Positions 48,718-60,879 of a stretch of 64,000 bases of DNA are shown piece after piece; within the stretch, counting starts at the first letter, position 1; each line of letters opens with the position of its first letter. The notes below the pieces were generated by a model, which made no database searches, had not been told where the DNA came from, and saw only the letters and a list, made by a program, of their open reading frames with translations. This stretch comes from Xiphophorus maculatus (taxonomy: Eukaryota; Chordata; Actinopteri; Cyprinodontiformes; Poeciliidae), in NCBI RefSeq assembly GCF_002775205.1, contig NC_036456.1, positions 26,509,850-26,573,849 on the forward strand, in the 5' to 3' direction. Both the position numbers and the translations under genes were made by a program.

Positions 48718-50689
48718 TGTAATATTTTCTAAGTCAGAGGAAATCTAACTTTACATGTGTTTCTTCTAATATATGGTTTTAGACTAACATTATTTATAAA
48801 AATTTGTTCAAACAGCTTAAATAATCACAAAGTGCTTCACAATAGATACTACAGTCTGCAGGAACTCCAGCACCACCCTGTTGCATTGTCGATGCGCTCA
48901 GGTCTGTCCTGAACCTGTCCACTAGATGGTGCATTTAGCAAATTTTCCAAATCACCTTCATTTCAGTTCAGCACAAGCCCAGCAGCAAGCCTTAAAGGTT
49001 TTGCTAAAATCTGGCTTTCCAGACTGGTGGTCATTGTCACTTCCTATTTTGTGGCGCAGGATTGGTGGGGACTTCCTGTAGGGTTCAGAACATGTCTTGT
49101 GTGTTTGTCAAGATTTAGAGGATATAGTTTCAATCTTATGTTGGAGGAGCCATCCAATAATCTTCTTTTTTTTTCTGAGTGGGCGGGGCTTACGTGATGT
49201 CATTAAACTACCACACCAATATGTGAAGCAGAACCCCCTGATGATGCACAAAAAAATCTGGTGCAGATCAGATGATGTATCATGGAGATATAACTGTTGG
49301 AATAATTTAGGGGGCGCCCTGGAGTCAAATTTCAATATAAACCTTTTGGCCTTTGAAGAGGTTAACAAAAGTCATTTTTTTGGTACAAATTGGATGATGC
49401 ACGTGTGATTTAGAGCCAACTGTATGTAAACTTCAAGGGATTAGAATTTGTCATTCTATCACAGCAACATGCTGCAGCCACCAGCCATTGCTGAGAGAAG
49501 GATTCAGCATCATGTTGTTCTGTCATTGGACTCGGGTCTAAATTAGTATGAATCAAACAGCAAAATTATGACCACCAGCAGGAAAACAGGTGATCTCCTG
49601 TTCAAAGGGGCGGGGCTAAGGTGATGTCACATATTGACCATGTGAATGTAATCAACGCTGGTCTGTTATGACACATAGAAAGTCGGAAGCAGCTGTGAGT
49701 TTGTGTGTGGAAGTGATTCCATCTTTACATTTAAGTTTCTTAAGAATTTCACAGACTGTTGCATAATGGAATTACTTAATGTAACTTGTATTATATACTG
49801 AAGTCTTTTTATAACTGGGTGGTCCTAAGTGTGACAGACATACTGTATGCCTACAATCCTTTTGGCAAAAAACTGAAATTAATATTTAAAAACTTTTATC
49901 ATGTCTTTTACTGTAACTTTACTAAATAACAAAATATTGCAATCAAAAATTGAATGTATGTGTCACCTATCCCTCCTTCTATGTACTGGATGTAGTTTTT
50001 GTATTTGCTCACTTGATTACATTTTGGCATACTATCAATAATAAAGAGAAAGACATTGATGTCACTAGGTTTGTTGTTTTTCTTTTGTTCTTAAGGAATA
50101 ATTCTGCTTCTCTCCCTAATTCCTCTTCTGAGAGGGGAGTTGTGCTACCAGCTCTCCATCTAACAGGTGAAATGAGTTTCCTAAATCTGCTGGGATTTAC
50201 CCTGTCCAGAACTGAAGTAAACTCTGTTTAAGCTGGTTTCGAGAAAGATTAGCCTGGTTTCTGACGGCCCCCATCCAGGTGTCCCACCCTTCTTCTTGAG
50301 CAGCCTACAGCCAACTAGTTTCACACAGCGCACCTGTTAATGGTCGCTCTTTCTCTTTATTACAACTTGCACTTGTTACTGAACCAGGTTGGTTTTAGTG
50401 ACTCGGGCGAGTCCCAAGGATGTTATTTTACATATAGTTTTGGACTGAAAGCAACCTAGAAAATATTGTCCACCTTTTCCTCTCAAGGATCAAACAGAGC
50501 TATTTTACAACCATCAAAGAACTTTGAGGTGACTCATTAATTGAATGTCCACAACATCTTTTAGATTTTCTTTATGCTAAATATTTGATTAGTAAGGCAA
50601 TTTTGCAAGGGTCAGTACAGCTTAATTTAGTAGCAGAAATAATCAAATAAGTAAAATCAATCATCTAGTCTATCTTTCCCTAATGCTGA
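48718..50689. other. 3' flank of gene C and unassigned spacer
   Basis: 48720-48860 aligns with the 3' flank of gene B (AATCACAAAGTGCTTCACAAT). Beyond about 48870 the family similarity stops. I see no gene; frames are short and overlap on both strands. GGGCGGGGCT occurs at 49183 and again near 49609, each followed by GTGATGTCA, suggesting two copies of a short repeat. Confidence 0.4.
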
Positions 50690-51525
50690 CACTGACAACT
50701 AAAAAGGGAACCTTTGAGAGAGACGGATGGAGTTTGGCGTTTCGAACCCCAGACCTGGCCTGATGATGAAGAAGGTGTTGCAGCAGGAGGAAGAGGATGT
50801 TGATCGACGAAGGCAGGGATCTCTGTAGGTCTGATTAGCTTCTTCTCCGCATGGATGGTGAGGTCACACAGGACTTGGGTGCTGGCAGGAAGGAAGGCAC
50901 CAGTTCTTCTTCTTTGCCTTTGTTCTTTGTCTTTGTTCTTTGTCTTTGCCTTTGTTCTTTGTCTGCCTTTGTTCTTTGTCTTTGTCTTTTTCTTTGCCTT
51001 TGTTCTTTGTCTTTGGGGTCTGAACCCAGCTGATGAGAGAAGTGTGATTTGAAGCCACTTGTTGCGGGGCTGACGGGTTGGTCCCCATGCACAGGACAGT
51101 CTTCGGCTCTGTGGCCCCGGCTCTTCTTCAGCTGCAGAGTTCTTTGTTCATCTCGTTCTTGGCTCGAAGCTGCTTGGAGGATCCAACCAAAGGTTCCTCT
51201 TTTGCACCCACCTTTTATAGGGTTTATCCACCCTTTTGGTGGGTTTGCATTGGCTAACACTGTTGCTGTGCTTGTTTCATTGGCTGTCTGCTTAGACAGA
51301 AGATCTCATATCCATCATTGTCTTAAGAGACATTATGTCCTGATGTCTGTTCTAATGTCTCAGGGTTGCTCAACCTCCTACGTCCCTTGCCTGCACAACC
51401 TTTTCTCTGAAACGTTTACATTGTTCAACAACCTGTTTCCAAATAAGGCGTTGATCATCTCTGCTCTCCTGTTAGTTCCCTTTTTCCCTTAACCCTTTCA
51501 CCTACCATCTACCCCCAACACATCA
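50690..51525 (-). mobile_element. LTR-like retroelement fragment with low-complexity tract
   Basis: On the minus strand it starts TGTTGGGGGTAGATGG at 51523. A TATA-like CTATAAAAGGTGGG lies about 300 bp in (near 51212-51225), and CpG-richer transcribed-looking DNA follows. 50914-51022 is a minisatellite of TTTGTCTTTGTTC-like units. The Lys/Gln/Arg-rich minus frame across it (51260-50835) is an artefact of the repeat. No gag or pol; no clear target-site duplication. Confidence 0.4.
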
Positions 51526-51968
51526 GTGATGTTTAATTGCAGTTACACCTTTTTACACAATTTCAAGTTCAATGTCAAAATCACATTTATAATTTCTTTA
51601 GCTTCTCTGATTTAGCATTCATTTATAATTTTATAACCATAACTTATTAATTACTCTTATTATAATCTTAATGTGAGTTATTACAGAGGTTTTTCTGAAA
51701 AGAAACCAAGAATAATCCATTATTCTAATTATTTAATACCAAAGTTACAGTTACTTGTTTTTTTTTTTTTTGTAAGTGTGCTAACAAGTGTAAGTGTAAG
51801 TATTATTATAAGCAAACCAATATTAATATAAGTATTTTACTTTGGGTCTTGTCCAATTAGCTACTCAAAATGTTTAGATTTCATTCTTTAAAACTTTCAT
51901 GCTTTAAAATAAGAAATAGTCTCAGCTATTTCTATAAATCTTCAAGCTGGAAACTTACTTCCTCTTTT

Positions 51969-54152
51969 TGTTGTGTTCCGGGATTCTTTGTTTACCTTGT
52001 GGGAGTCTGCTTGCTGCTTCTCACCATCTAGGCACCAGATGGCGCCAGACTCACCTCTCTCCGGAGTGGTGTGTCGTCATCCTGCGCACCTGAGATCAAT
52101 CTGCTCGTCAGGCGAGGTGTACAAGAGGAGCTGACCAGTGGTGAAGAAAGTACTCAAAAAATGTACTTAAGTAAAAGTACAAATACACAGGCAAAAATGT
52201 ACTCAAGTAAAAGTCAAAGTACCACATTAACATTTTACTTAAGTAAGAGTAAAAAAGTACTGGCTTTTAAAAATATTTAAGTATTAAAAGTAAAAGTACT
52301 TGCTGAATACATAACCTAATCGCTAATATCATTAAGTGTGCCCATAGTATTTAATTTGAATACATCATAAATGTGCCATTTTAATAAACAATGTCACAGA
52401 TTAAACATGTTCTTATTGTGTTTATTCTCTGTAAGAGTTTAGACTTAGATATGTGATTCTATGCATCATAATTTCAGGGATGGAAACATCTTATTTCCTG
52501 TCCTAACGTAGCATGAACTTCATTAGTGACATTTATTTAGAAAGAAATCCAACTGAAAGGGGATGGAACGAAGGTGTGGGGGGGAAGACATGCAATCGAG
52601 GAGCCACGTAGCAGAGTTGTAGTCTAGACCACTGAACACGAGACCAAGACCAGCGCCCTGCGCTACATGACACAATAAAATGAAGTGCACCTATCAAAAT
52701 TGGTTCTCAGATTGATCTGAAAGATCCACATTTCCATAAAAACACCTAGATATAAATACTTAGAGCTGAAATATATTTAACCAGTATCAATTACAACTCA
52801 TTTCATTCTATTTTGCTTTCATCGCTGTGCTACAATCCGCAGAGATCGCCTGCCATCCCTATAAAAATAACGCCCTGGGCGGTTGCCCATATTGCCCATG
52901 TCAGAAACCACAACTGTCTGCACCATTAAACCATGAAACATAGCAATTAACTGTAATTGCTATGTTACAATTACAGTTGTAATTGTAACATTACAACAAC
53001 ACTATGAACACTGTCCAACGGTGCAACAAGCAGAAGGAGCACCATGACTGTTCTCATCCTCCCTCCCACTGCATGTTTGCCACCATGACAGGAGACAAAA
53101 TCAATCAATGAGCATGCTCTGTGTTCATACTGTTAAGGAAAAAATGATTATTTTTAGTGCTTAATACAGTTAATCTTACGACATGTGTAAAAGGTATATT
53201 CAGCACTCTTATTTGGAACAGTTTTCTGTTGAGCAGATGAGCAGGCATTCAGACAAACAGGGGCCAAAATGCAGATCACTCAATGGAGTCTCCCTGCTGT
53301 GAGGCCGGGCCACAGGCGAAGCCATAAAATTAGCATTTTCCTTGGGAGACAGAGACTTTAGATTTCACAGGTATCTGTGAGGTCTTATCTCAGGATCGTT
53401 CTGTACTCAGAATGACCGTGGGAGCCACGGGGGGTCAGGGCCAGCGATCAGCTTCTTTGTCTCGGTAGAAGGCAGATGGTCCTTTGATCTTTGCGTAGAT
53501 CAGGGGGAGTTTCCAAGTTTCTCTGAGTGCTTAAGGGAGTTTCCAGTTGGTCAACAAGAGGAACGCCTTGAGTGCATAAATTAAATAGAGAAACACCTCT
53601 TTAGTATAAGATTTCGCGTCGGGAGAGAAAATGCAGAGAGCGGCCACCATTTTGCCTTTTTGCATTGGCTCTCTCTCCAAAGACGTCTTTGTTTTTTGTT
53701 TTGTCTTTGTTTTGTGTTTGTCTGTCTTCCCCTTGTCTGTCTTTATTTTTATGAGAAAAATGCATATCTCTGTTCCTCTGCAGCTTTGTTGTTGATTGCT
53801 TTGTAGATTAAACTCTGTGATCTGTGGCTAAGCGCTGTTCCTCCTGGACCACAAGGAAACAAGGACCCCGAGCACAGCAGTTATCCCTCCAAATCTACAA
53901 ACTCCTGTTCAACAAGTAAGAATATTCCAATTTACTGTCATCACTCCCGTCTCCTATACCCTGTGAACTCACCATCTTCTTGCTGTGTTCTTTATAGTGT
54001 GCCGACCACTCCGTGAGCCTTTTCCCCCCTGGATAGACCCGCTATCTTCAGTGCATTCTATCATTGCTGTTGTAATAAATTCACTTACACTATATATTGC
54101 TCTCCTGTGTCGTGTTCTGCATGTGGGCTAGAAATATAGACTCAACATGACA
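51969..54152 (+). mobile_element. LTR-type insertion (2184 bp) inside repeat R, TG...CA, 5-bp TSD
   Basis: Starts TGTTGTGTTCCGGG, ends CTCAACATGACA, flanked by CTTTT on both sides (51964-51968 and 54153-54157). Comparison with the uninterrupted repeat R copy independently gives the same ends. The right half (53131-54147) has an LTR look: an AGTATAAGA box near 53600, AATAAA at 54077-54082, and a relative in inverted orientation at 56908-57512. No coding frame. Read as a large solo LTR or deleted retroelement with nested repeats (see 52141-52330). Confidence 0.65.
52141..52330. repeat. AAGTAAAAGTAC-rich interspersed repeat
   Basis: Recurrent words GTACTTAAGTAAAAGTAC, ACTCAAGTAAAAGT and TTAAGTATTAAAAGTA. 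This wording is frequent in fish genomes, but I do not assign a class. It lies within the LTR-type insertion. Confidence 0.5.
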
Positions 54153-54416
54153 CTTTTTCCAGGAAACCTGCTGTTCCTGCTTCATGTCTCTTTCTGTCTG
54201 ACTATGATAGAAAAAATACGGAGAATTAAAGCAACGTTTGCAGGAGACAAAAACAACACACAACCAGATTTATTTTATTGATGTTTAAGTCTACTGTTGG
54301 GGTTAGATGTCACTTGTGTGATTAATTTTAATGTAACTTTATTTATTATTACTGTAAAACTTAAATCTCCAGCATGAGGAAGTGGGATGATCTCGGTTTC
54401 CTTGACAAGCTGCTTC

Positions 54417-55149
54417 ACAGCTTAGTGACATTTAGATCATAGAACGTCAAGCCGCCAATCGAACAAAACTCACACAGATGAGTTACGTACAGGATGTTTT
54501 CACACAAAGAATAAATTTTATTTACTATTTCCCACAATTTTGTCAATAGTAAAGGTGAAAGTAATAAAAACTCAAAATAATTATAATAAAGAAAATGTTA
54601 CTCAAAGGAAAATGTTAAGGTATGATTAGTTTTTCACGGTAGATCCCAGTAAACACCATCAAAGATTGTAAAGTCAAAGAAGGTTTGAAAGTTATGTGCA
54701 TGATACTGTGGATGACATCTATAGCCATATTCTATAATTCAGAAATCATTGAAAATCCCATTTACTGTATTTCAGTTAATTATATTAATAAAATGAAACA
54801 TCATGTTGACCGTATGTTAATTTTGATGATTTTCTACTTACAGTTAATGAAAACTTGACATTTAAGATTAGGATACAACATCAATCAGATTTAAAAACAA
54901 ACATGTTTAATAAGAAATGTGGGCTCAATGTTTAATACTTGTTTAAAGGTTGATATTTTCAAATGGTTCTTTTAATGTGACAAAATTTGACTCACTGGAA
55001 CCACGTTCTAATTTATTAGATGTGACTGTATGCAGTGTTGGTTCGATACATTTAATCTGGATAAAAACAGGAAACTTTTACATTTATCTTTCTGAATCTG
55101 TATTTTTGTCATTATTTCCATGTGAGTAAAAGTTGTTTATTTAATTCCC
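54417..55149. other. unassigned AT-rich spacer
   Basis: No open frame of note, no inverted ends and no match to the receptor exons. Confidence 0.4.
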
Positions 55150-55339
55150 TCCAGGGGGTCTTTGTGGGCTCTAATGTCCCTTATATGAAAGTAGGCTGAC
55201 AGGAAAGGGGCAAGAAGAGGGGGGAAGACACGCGGCAAATATCGTCAGGTCCGGGAATTGAACCTGCGACGGCGGCGTACGTAGAGGACTCAAGGCCGTC
55301 AAACGTGAGTCGCGCTATCCCCTACGCCACCACAACACG
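55150..55339 (-). mobile_element. tRNA-derived SINE, minus strand
   Basis: Inverted relative of 32803-32996. On the minus strand it has GTGGTGGCGTAGGGGATAGC and box B GCAGGTTCAATTCC, then the pyrimidine-rich body and CATATAAGGGACATTAGAGC. Flanks AAAGTTGTTTATTT and AAATTGTTTTATTG may be a decayed target duplication. It is more diverged than the B/D copies. Confidence 0.75.
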
Positions 55340-56907
55340 ACAAATTGTTTTATTGTCTGTATTTCCCTAAAGCCTGTATAGACTGATCGTATATGCAGAA
55401 TCTATCCATATGTCCATGTTGCAATTCTGCAAAAAAAAAAAAAATAAAGCCACAATGATCATTTTTATAAGGACAATACATTTTTAATTGCTTGGGACTA
55501 ATTAAAAGATTTGATCAAAATTTTGTACCACACAGCCACAACAGCCAGTGAAGGAACTTGTGTTTTCTTACGCTACAGATGCTGCAAACACTGTGTGAAG
55601 TCAAATGAGAAAAAGAAAAGAAAAAAAAGACATGCGCTCGCTGTGTGCTCGCTCACGGACCTAAAGAGGGACGGGCAATGAAAAGAAAGCGGAAAAGGAA
55701 GCCAAACAAAGAGGAGGGGAGTTTGGGGACTCGTTTGATCACAGTTGACTTGTGCAGACCTGGATGAATCTGTAGACGGGCGGAGAGGCAGCCGGTAAGA
55801 CACAAGCTGTATTGTTTATGAGATCGGACTGCAAGGTTTCCTCCAGCTTTACCGGCCAAATAACACCCATTAACCGCAACGTCTGAACCGAAGCGGCGGT
55901 TTGTGACGTTGATATATTTTTATGATCGAACTGATTGTTGTGTTGTTAAATAGTGGATTTGGGTGTTAAGTTCAACTATTAATTAATTTAGCATTATATT
56001 AAGAAGAATAACAACTTGAAGCTATTTATATTTATAAAATAAATATGACTAATATTGAAAAGTAGACATTTGTATATTTAAATAAATGTCAACATTATGT
56101 AATTGTAAATATGAATTTGAAATGTACTTTAAAGTTAAGGAGCTTAAGTTTAGTTACTTGTTCGTTTAACTTTACTTTGTGGGTTTGATTCAAAGTGGTT
56201 TGCTTGGTATTGTTTATATAATTTGAGTGAAATTAATTTATGTAAACTTATACAGATTAGTAATTATTTATTTTTCTTCTTTTGGGTTTGTTTAAAGGTT
56301 TTTACCTGCTTCTGGTCCAATTGTGAACATGTCCTGACACACATTAAATAAATGGAGGATAAAATGAAGAAAACTGCTTGGTCCTGATGAAAGTCTGCAT
56401 CGATTTATCTGTCCCTTTTCAAGTGGGGAAGCTGCACAGATTAGAAAAGAACTTGACACACTTGACACATACGATGTTTCCCAACACTCATGTTGTGGCT
56501 CACCTGAGGTGAAATTATCTCCATTATCTAAAACCCATTTATCATCCCAATTTGATGGGATTCAGTTATTGGACACAGCACCGGTGTACAATTTGCTTTA
56601 ATGTATTTAGTGATGCTTCACTGAAACACTGGGCTGCTCTACTAGCAAGAAAGGAAACTACAAAATATGCAGCTCACAATTATCCAAGCTAACAGGCTAA
56701 TTCCCTTGTGCTTCATGAAATACCCAACAGCCAAGGCAAACATACCAACAATATGAAACTGGTGATTGTTAAGAGGAAAAGTTATCATGTTAGCTTAAAT
56801 TTTGGAAAAGCATGGCTCTCCTTTTCCTCCTGTTAACCGGGTCGAGCGGGGTTCTCCGCGAGCGTCCTGCAACCGCGTGCTGCTAAAAACGAAACAACAA
56901 CAAAACG
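55340..56907. other. spacer with a GC-richer block near 55.6-55.9 kb
   Basis: 55620-55900 is purine-rich then CpG-bearing, with a donor-like GGCAGCCG|GTAAGAC near 55795. It could be an orphan first exon or promoter, but nothing downstream is recognisably spliced to it. The remainder shows no gene. Confidence 0.3.
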
Positions 56908-57512
56908 TGTTGACGTCACAGATCACGGAGTTTTAATCTCAAACAAAGCAATCGACAACAAAGTTGCAGAGATACAGAGATATGCATTTTCTCATGAAAA
57001 TAAAAACACACAAGGGGAAGACAGACAAACACAGAGACAGACAAAGGCGCCCAACGTGGAGTAAAAAAATGGAAAAAACTCTCTCTCCGTTTTCTGGCCT
57101 GGAGTTTTTAAACAGAAGAGGAGTTTCCCTATTTAATATATGCAAAAAAGGCGTTCTGCTCTTCGTCCAATTAGAACTCCCTCAGGCCCCCAAAGAAAGT
57201 TGGGACTTCCTGATTTATAGCAAAGGTGCCTGTTTTTTATCTAAGCAGAGGGCGGACTACCCCGTGGTCATCTCTGCCTGATACGGAAGATCCCTGGAGC
57301 CAAACGTCCTAAGATGAGATTTCACAGACACCTGCGTAGCCCCCACTCCCATTGGAATGCAAATTTATTGCTCTGTTGTGTCAATGGGGAAGAAAAGGCC
57401 CTGCTTCCCCCATGCTCCACAGAAAACTGTTCCAAATAAAGTGTTGGCTATCCCTTTACAGATGTCGTAAGATTAAGTGTATTTTAGCATTAAATAATCA
57501 TTTTCCTTTGCA
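56908..57512 (-). mobile_element. LTR-like repeat abutting the duplication junction
   Basis: In inverted orientation it is homologous to 53131 onward: shared words are CTTAATCTTACGAC, GGAACAGTTTTCTGT, GTCTGTCTTCCCCTTG and GCATATCTCTGT. On the minus strand it begins TGCAAAGG at 57512 and may end GTCAACA at 56908. There is no target-site duplication. Its 5' end coincides with the first base of the duplicated receptor segment. Confidence 0.55.
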
Positions 57513-58204
57513 ATGGTCTGCAGCACTTTTCTATGTGCAATCAGTGGCACACATTTGTTGTAGGTTGCTTGCAGCATGGCCACTCACTACAGATGTGATT
57601 CTTTTTGTGTGCACCACTTTGTGCTCCTTAATTGGAATCTTCCAAGCTCAGGACCATAGTGCATCAGCCCAGATGTAATCTGTATGTATCCAGACCCTAA
57701 GTCCATCAGGTAGCACAGAGAGACTCCTACACAATGGCAGTAAAAATTAACCAATAATGACATATTATGTCAGTGTCACACTATGTCTTAATCTTTTGGC
57801 CTTTCTGTTGTAAAATGTTCATAGCTGACCAAGATAAATAAAAAACTGTTGTTTATGTCTGATGTAGCTATTTTATCTTTAGGTGCTGCCTTGAAACCGA
57901 TTTTGGTGCAGCAGCTCACTTTAAACACATAATAAACAATACTCTTTATATTTATTTTGTCTCTTTAGACTCAGCGGATGTAACCTTTCAGAGGGAAGCT
58001 GTGAAGCTCTGTCCTCAGTTCTCACCTGTCAGGATTCTTGCCTGAAGGAGCTGGACCTGAGTAACAACAACCTGGGTGATTCAGGAGTGAAGCTGCTCTG
58101 TGACGGACTGAAGAGTCCAAACTGTGAACTCAAAATTCTGAGGTTAGTTCACATTTTAAAATCAGATTAAGCAAGAGTGAAGATGTGCTGATAAAAGTAT
58201 TCAT

Positions 58205-58398
58205 GGGGCGTGCCGTGGTGGCGTAGGGGATAGTGCGACCCACCTTTGGAGGCCTTGAGTCCTTGTCGCGGGTTCGACTCCCGGACCCGGCGACATTTGC
58301 CTCATGTCTTTCCCCCTTCTTTCCCCCCCTTCCTGTCAGCCTACTTTCACATAAGGGACACTAAAGCCCACAGAAAGACCCCCTGGAGGGGTTTTAAA
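58205..58398 (+). mobile_element. tRNA-derived SINE in fragment D
   Basis: Same element, site and 12-bp duplication (AAAAGTATTCAT at 58193-58204 and 58399-58410) as in gene B intron 7, so it was present before the segment was duplicated. Confidence 0.85.
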
Positions 58399-60355
58399 AA
58401 AAGTATTCATAAAATGTCTGTAAATCCCCAAATTTTTTTTAAAGCAACGAAAGACAGAATTTGTAACTTGGTATTTTCATTGAGAAACTCAACTGTGTCA
58501 TAAAATTATGTGGTATACTCTAGACCATGTTTGTTGAGGAGTTTAAGTTTTCCTACACAGAAAATCTGGAAATCATATCTTTAGTTGCCTGTCGATTTTT
58601 TATGGTGTTTTAATTTTATATTTTTTAGACTAACCCTCTTTTTCACCAAGAGGTGGAAACATGCAGCAAACAGATGTAAATGTACAGTAAACAACATGAG
58701 CTGCAAACACATGAATGATGCAAACTCCAAAACACAAAAACACAAATACAACAGAACAGTCCTGCCATCAAATATACTGCAACCACAGGAAATAAAATCA
58801 AGGGAGAAACACTGCAAATAGTGAAAACAGCAAGTATGAAATGATTCACACTCACCTAACAAAATGGAAGTGCTCCAGGCCACTAGGGGGAGTCAATCAA
58901 CAAATTGTATGGGACCAAATACGGGATGCCAAGACTTAATGGGAGGTCAGGAAGGAAATATGGTGTGTTATGCTTGAAACATGGTGACTTTTACATTAAT
59001 GTTGTACAGATGAATATTTATGTAGGTGATATTTTAATTAATCCAAACTGGTTTGTAGCACTTCCATTTTGTGGAGCAAGTTTCAGTTGTTCATATTTGC
59101 AGTTGTTTGTTCTGTTTGTGACCATTTTCCTTTCACTTCTATTTCCCATGGTTGCAGCATGTTGTTTGTTGCTGCTTTTGTTTTGCTAAATTTTATTTTT
59201 TGCTCATATTTTCTATGATTACAACATTTTTTGTTTGTGGCATCTGCTGGCAATTGTAGCATTTGGTGTGAAACATTTTTAAACTCATTTTCAATAACAA
59301 GAAAATATTCATACACAGAATATATGTAATAAAAAGCTTGAAGCTAAAACTGTCTGATAAAAAGAATGATGGATGCTGAATACACAAATGTCTTGGTGTA
59401 AATGTGGTGTTGTGACACCTGAGCTTTCAATATTCCTACCTTTTCTTCTCCACTGCTGCTGTAACATGAGAAACTTCAAGCCTCTCTTCAAATTACTGAT
59501 TAAAAATAAGAAGGCAGGTCATCAGTAGGGTATTATTAGTAAATGTTTTTGGATTGCGCAGTAAAAGGTTATGTTTATTTTGTCTGCAGGGTTTCAGGAT
59601 GTTTGATCACAGAGGAAGGTTTTGCTGCTCTGGCCTCTGCTCTGATGCTGAATCCCAGCCACCTGAGAGAGCTGGACCTGAGTTACAATCATCCAGGAGA
59701 GACAGGAGCTCAGCCTCTGTTAGCTGGACTGGAAGATGCAAAATGGAAGCTGAAGACTCTGAAGTAGGGAAACCTCCACCGCAGCTTAACAGTGCATCTT
59801 GTTAAAGTATCTTTTTCTTCCACATTTTGCCAGGTTCCAACCATATTTCAATTGATATTACGTGACACAACACAGCAATTTAATCAACAACTAAATGTCT
59901 CACAGTAACTTGGTGATAATGATAGTATGAAAGCCAAAAAATAATAATACAATTAAAAATACAAACCTTGATCACAATATTTTGGCATCCCTTCTCTCAC
60001 ATTACTGCTGTATCCCATAGATAGATTGTTACAAACTAAGCTGCACTGTTTTTTTCAGAACTGACTTTCTTTTTCCCACTCTTGCATAACAACCACAAAC
60101 ATGACATAAAAAGACACTGATGTGACTGATGGGAATCTCTTGGTTCTTCCAGGGTGGATCCTGCTGGAGTCCAGTGGTTAACGCCAGGTCTGAGGAAATG
60201 TAAGTGTGTTTTTCATGTGATTTATGATACAGTGGTATGAACACCTGCCAGTACAGGTGTTCATACCACCCATTTATTAGTCATGATCAAGGCATTAAAG
60301 TGATCAGTTTATTGATCAGTTCTTCAAGCTGATTCATGTTTCTCCTGTCTTTCAG

Positions 60356-60879
60356 ATCCCTGTCCTCTCACAGTCGACCCGAACACCATAAACAAACACC
60401 TGAAAATATCTGAAGGCAACAGGAAGGTGACATATGTGGAAGAGGAGCAGCCATACCCTGATCATCCAGACAGATTTGATCTCTATCAGCTGCTGTGTAC
60501 TGATGGTCTGACTGGTTGCTTTTACTGGGAGGTGGAGTGGAGTGGGAGGGTCTATGTATCATTGAGTTACAGGGGAATCCAAAGAAAAGGACAGACTGAT
60601 GACTGCTGGTTTGGATTTAATAATAACTCTTGGAGTCTCATCTGCTCAGATGAGGGTTATGCTGTCTGGCACGATTGTAACAAAGTTTTTAAGTGTTCAT
60701 CCTCTTCCTCCTCCAAAGTGGCTGTGTATGTGGACTGTCCTGCTGGGACTCTGTCCTTCTACAGAGTTTCAGCAGAGACACTGATCCACCTCCACACCTT
60801 CAACACCAAATTCACTGAACCTCTTTATCCTGGATTTGGGTTCAGGAATCGTTCAGGAGTGTGTTGGTGCTCATTTTAG
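60356..60879 (+). CDS. Fragment D B30.2 exon
   Basis: Open PRY-SPRY exon, 524 bp, acceptor CTTTCAG|ATCCC, ends TTTTAG. Relative to B: VDPNTINKH in place of [28 protein letters not shown] and DCNKVFK. Two of the four changes create cysteines. All domain signatures remain. Confidence 0.8.

Larger units (their letters stand above)
51570..54416 (-). repeat. dispersed repeat R, inverted copy split by an insertion
   Basis: 51570-51968 and 54153-54416 together match 39058-39720 on the opposite strand. The match stops and resumes at the ends of the insertion 51969-54152, so the repeat was in place first. Confidence 0.7.
57969..60879 (+). pseudogene. Fragment D: LRR-LRR-linker-B30.2 without NACHT
   Basis: Exons 57969-58142, 59590-59763, 60153-60199 and 60356-60879 keep open frames, intact GT-AG sites and the phases seen in gene B. 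No FISNA-NACHT or N-terminal exon exists upstream; the homology to gene B begins inside intron 6, directly after an LTR-like repeat. As it stands D has no start codon in the receptor frame and is best called a truncated pseudogene. It could instead be 3' exons captured by an upstream first exon, or a donor of B30.2 sequence by gene conversion. The LRR and linker exons differ from B almost only by silent changes. The B30.2 exon has four amino-acid changes (I to P, R to C, S to C, K to N) and one silent change by eye. Confidence 0.8.

Noticed and set aside
50835..51260. 141-codon minus-strand frame rich in Lys, Gln and Arg
   Set aside because: It is created by the TTTGTCTTTGTTC-type minisatellite inside an LTR-like fragment; no domain.
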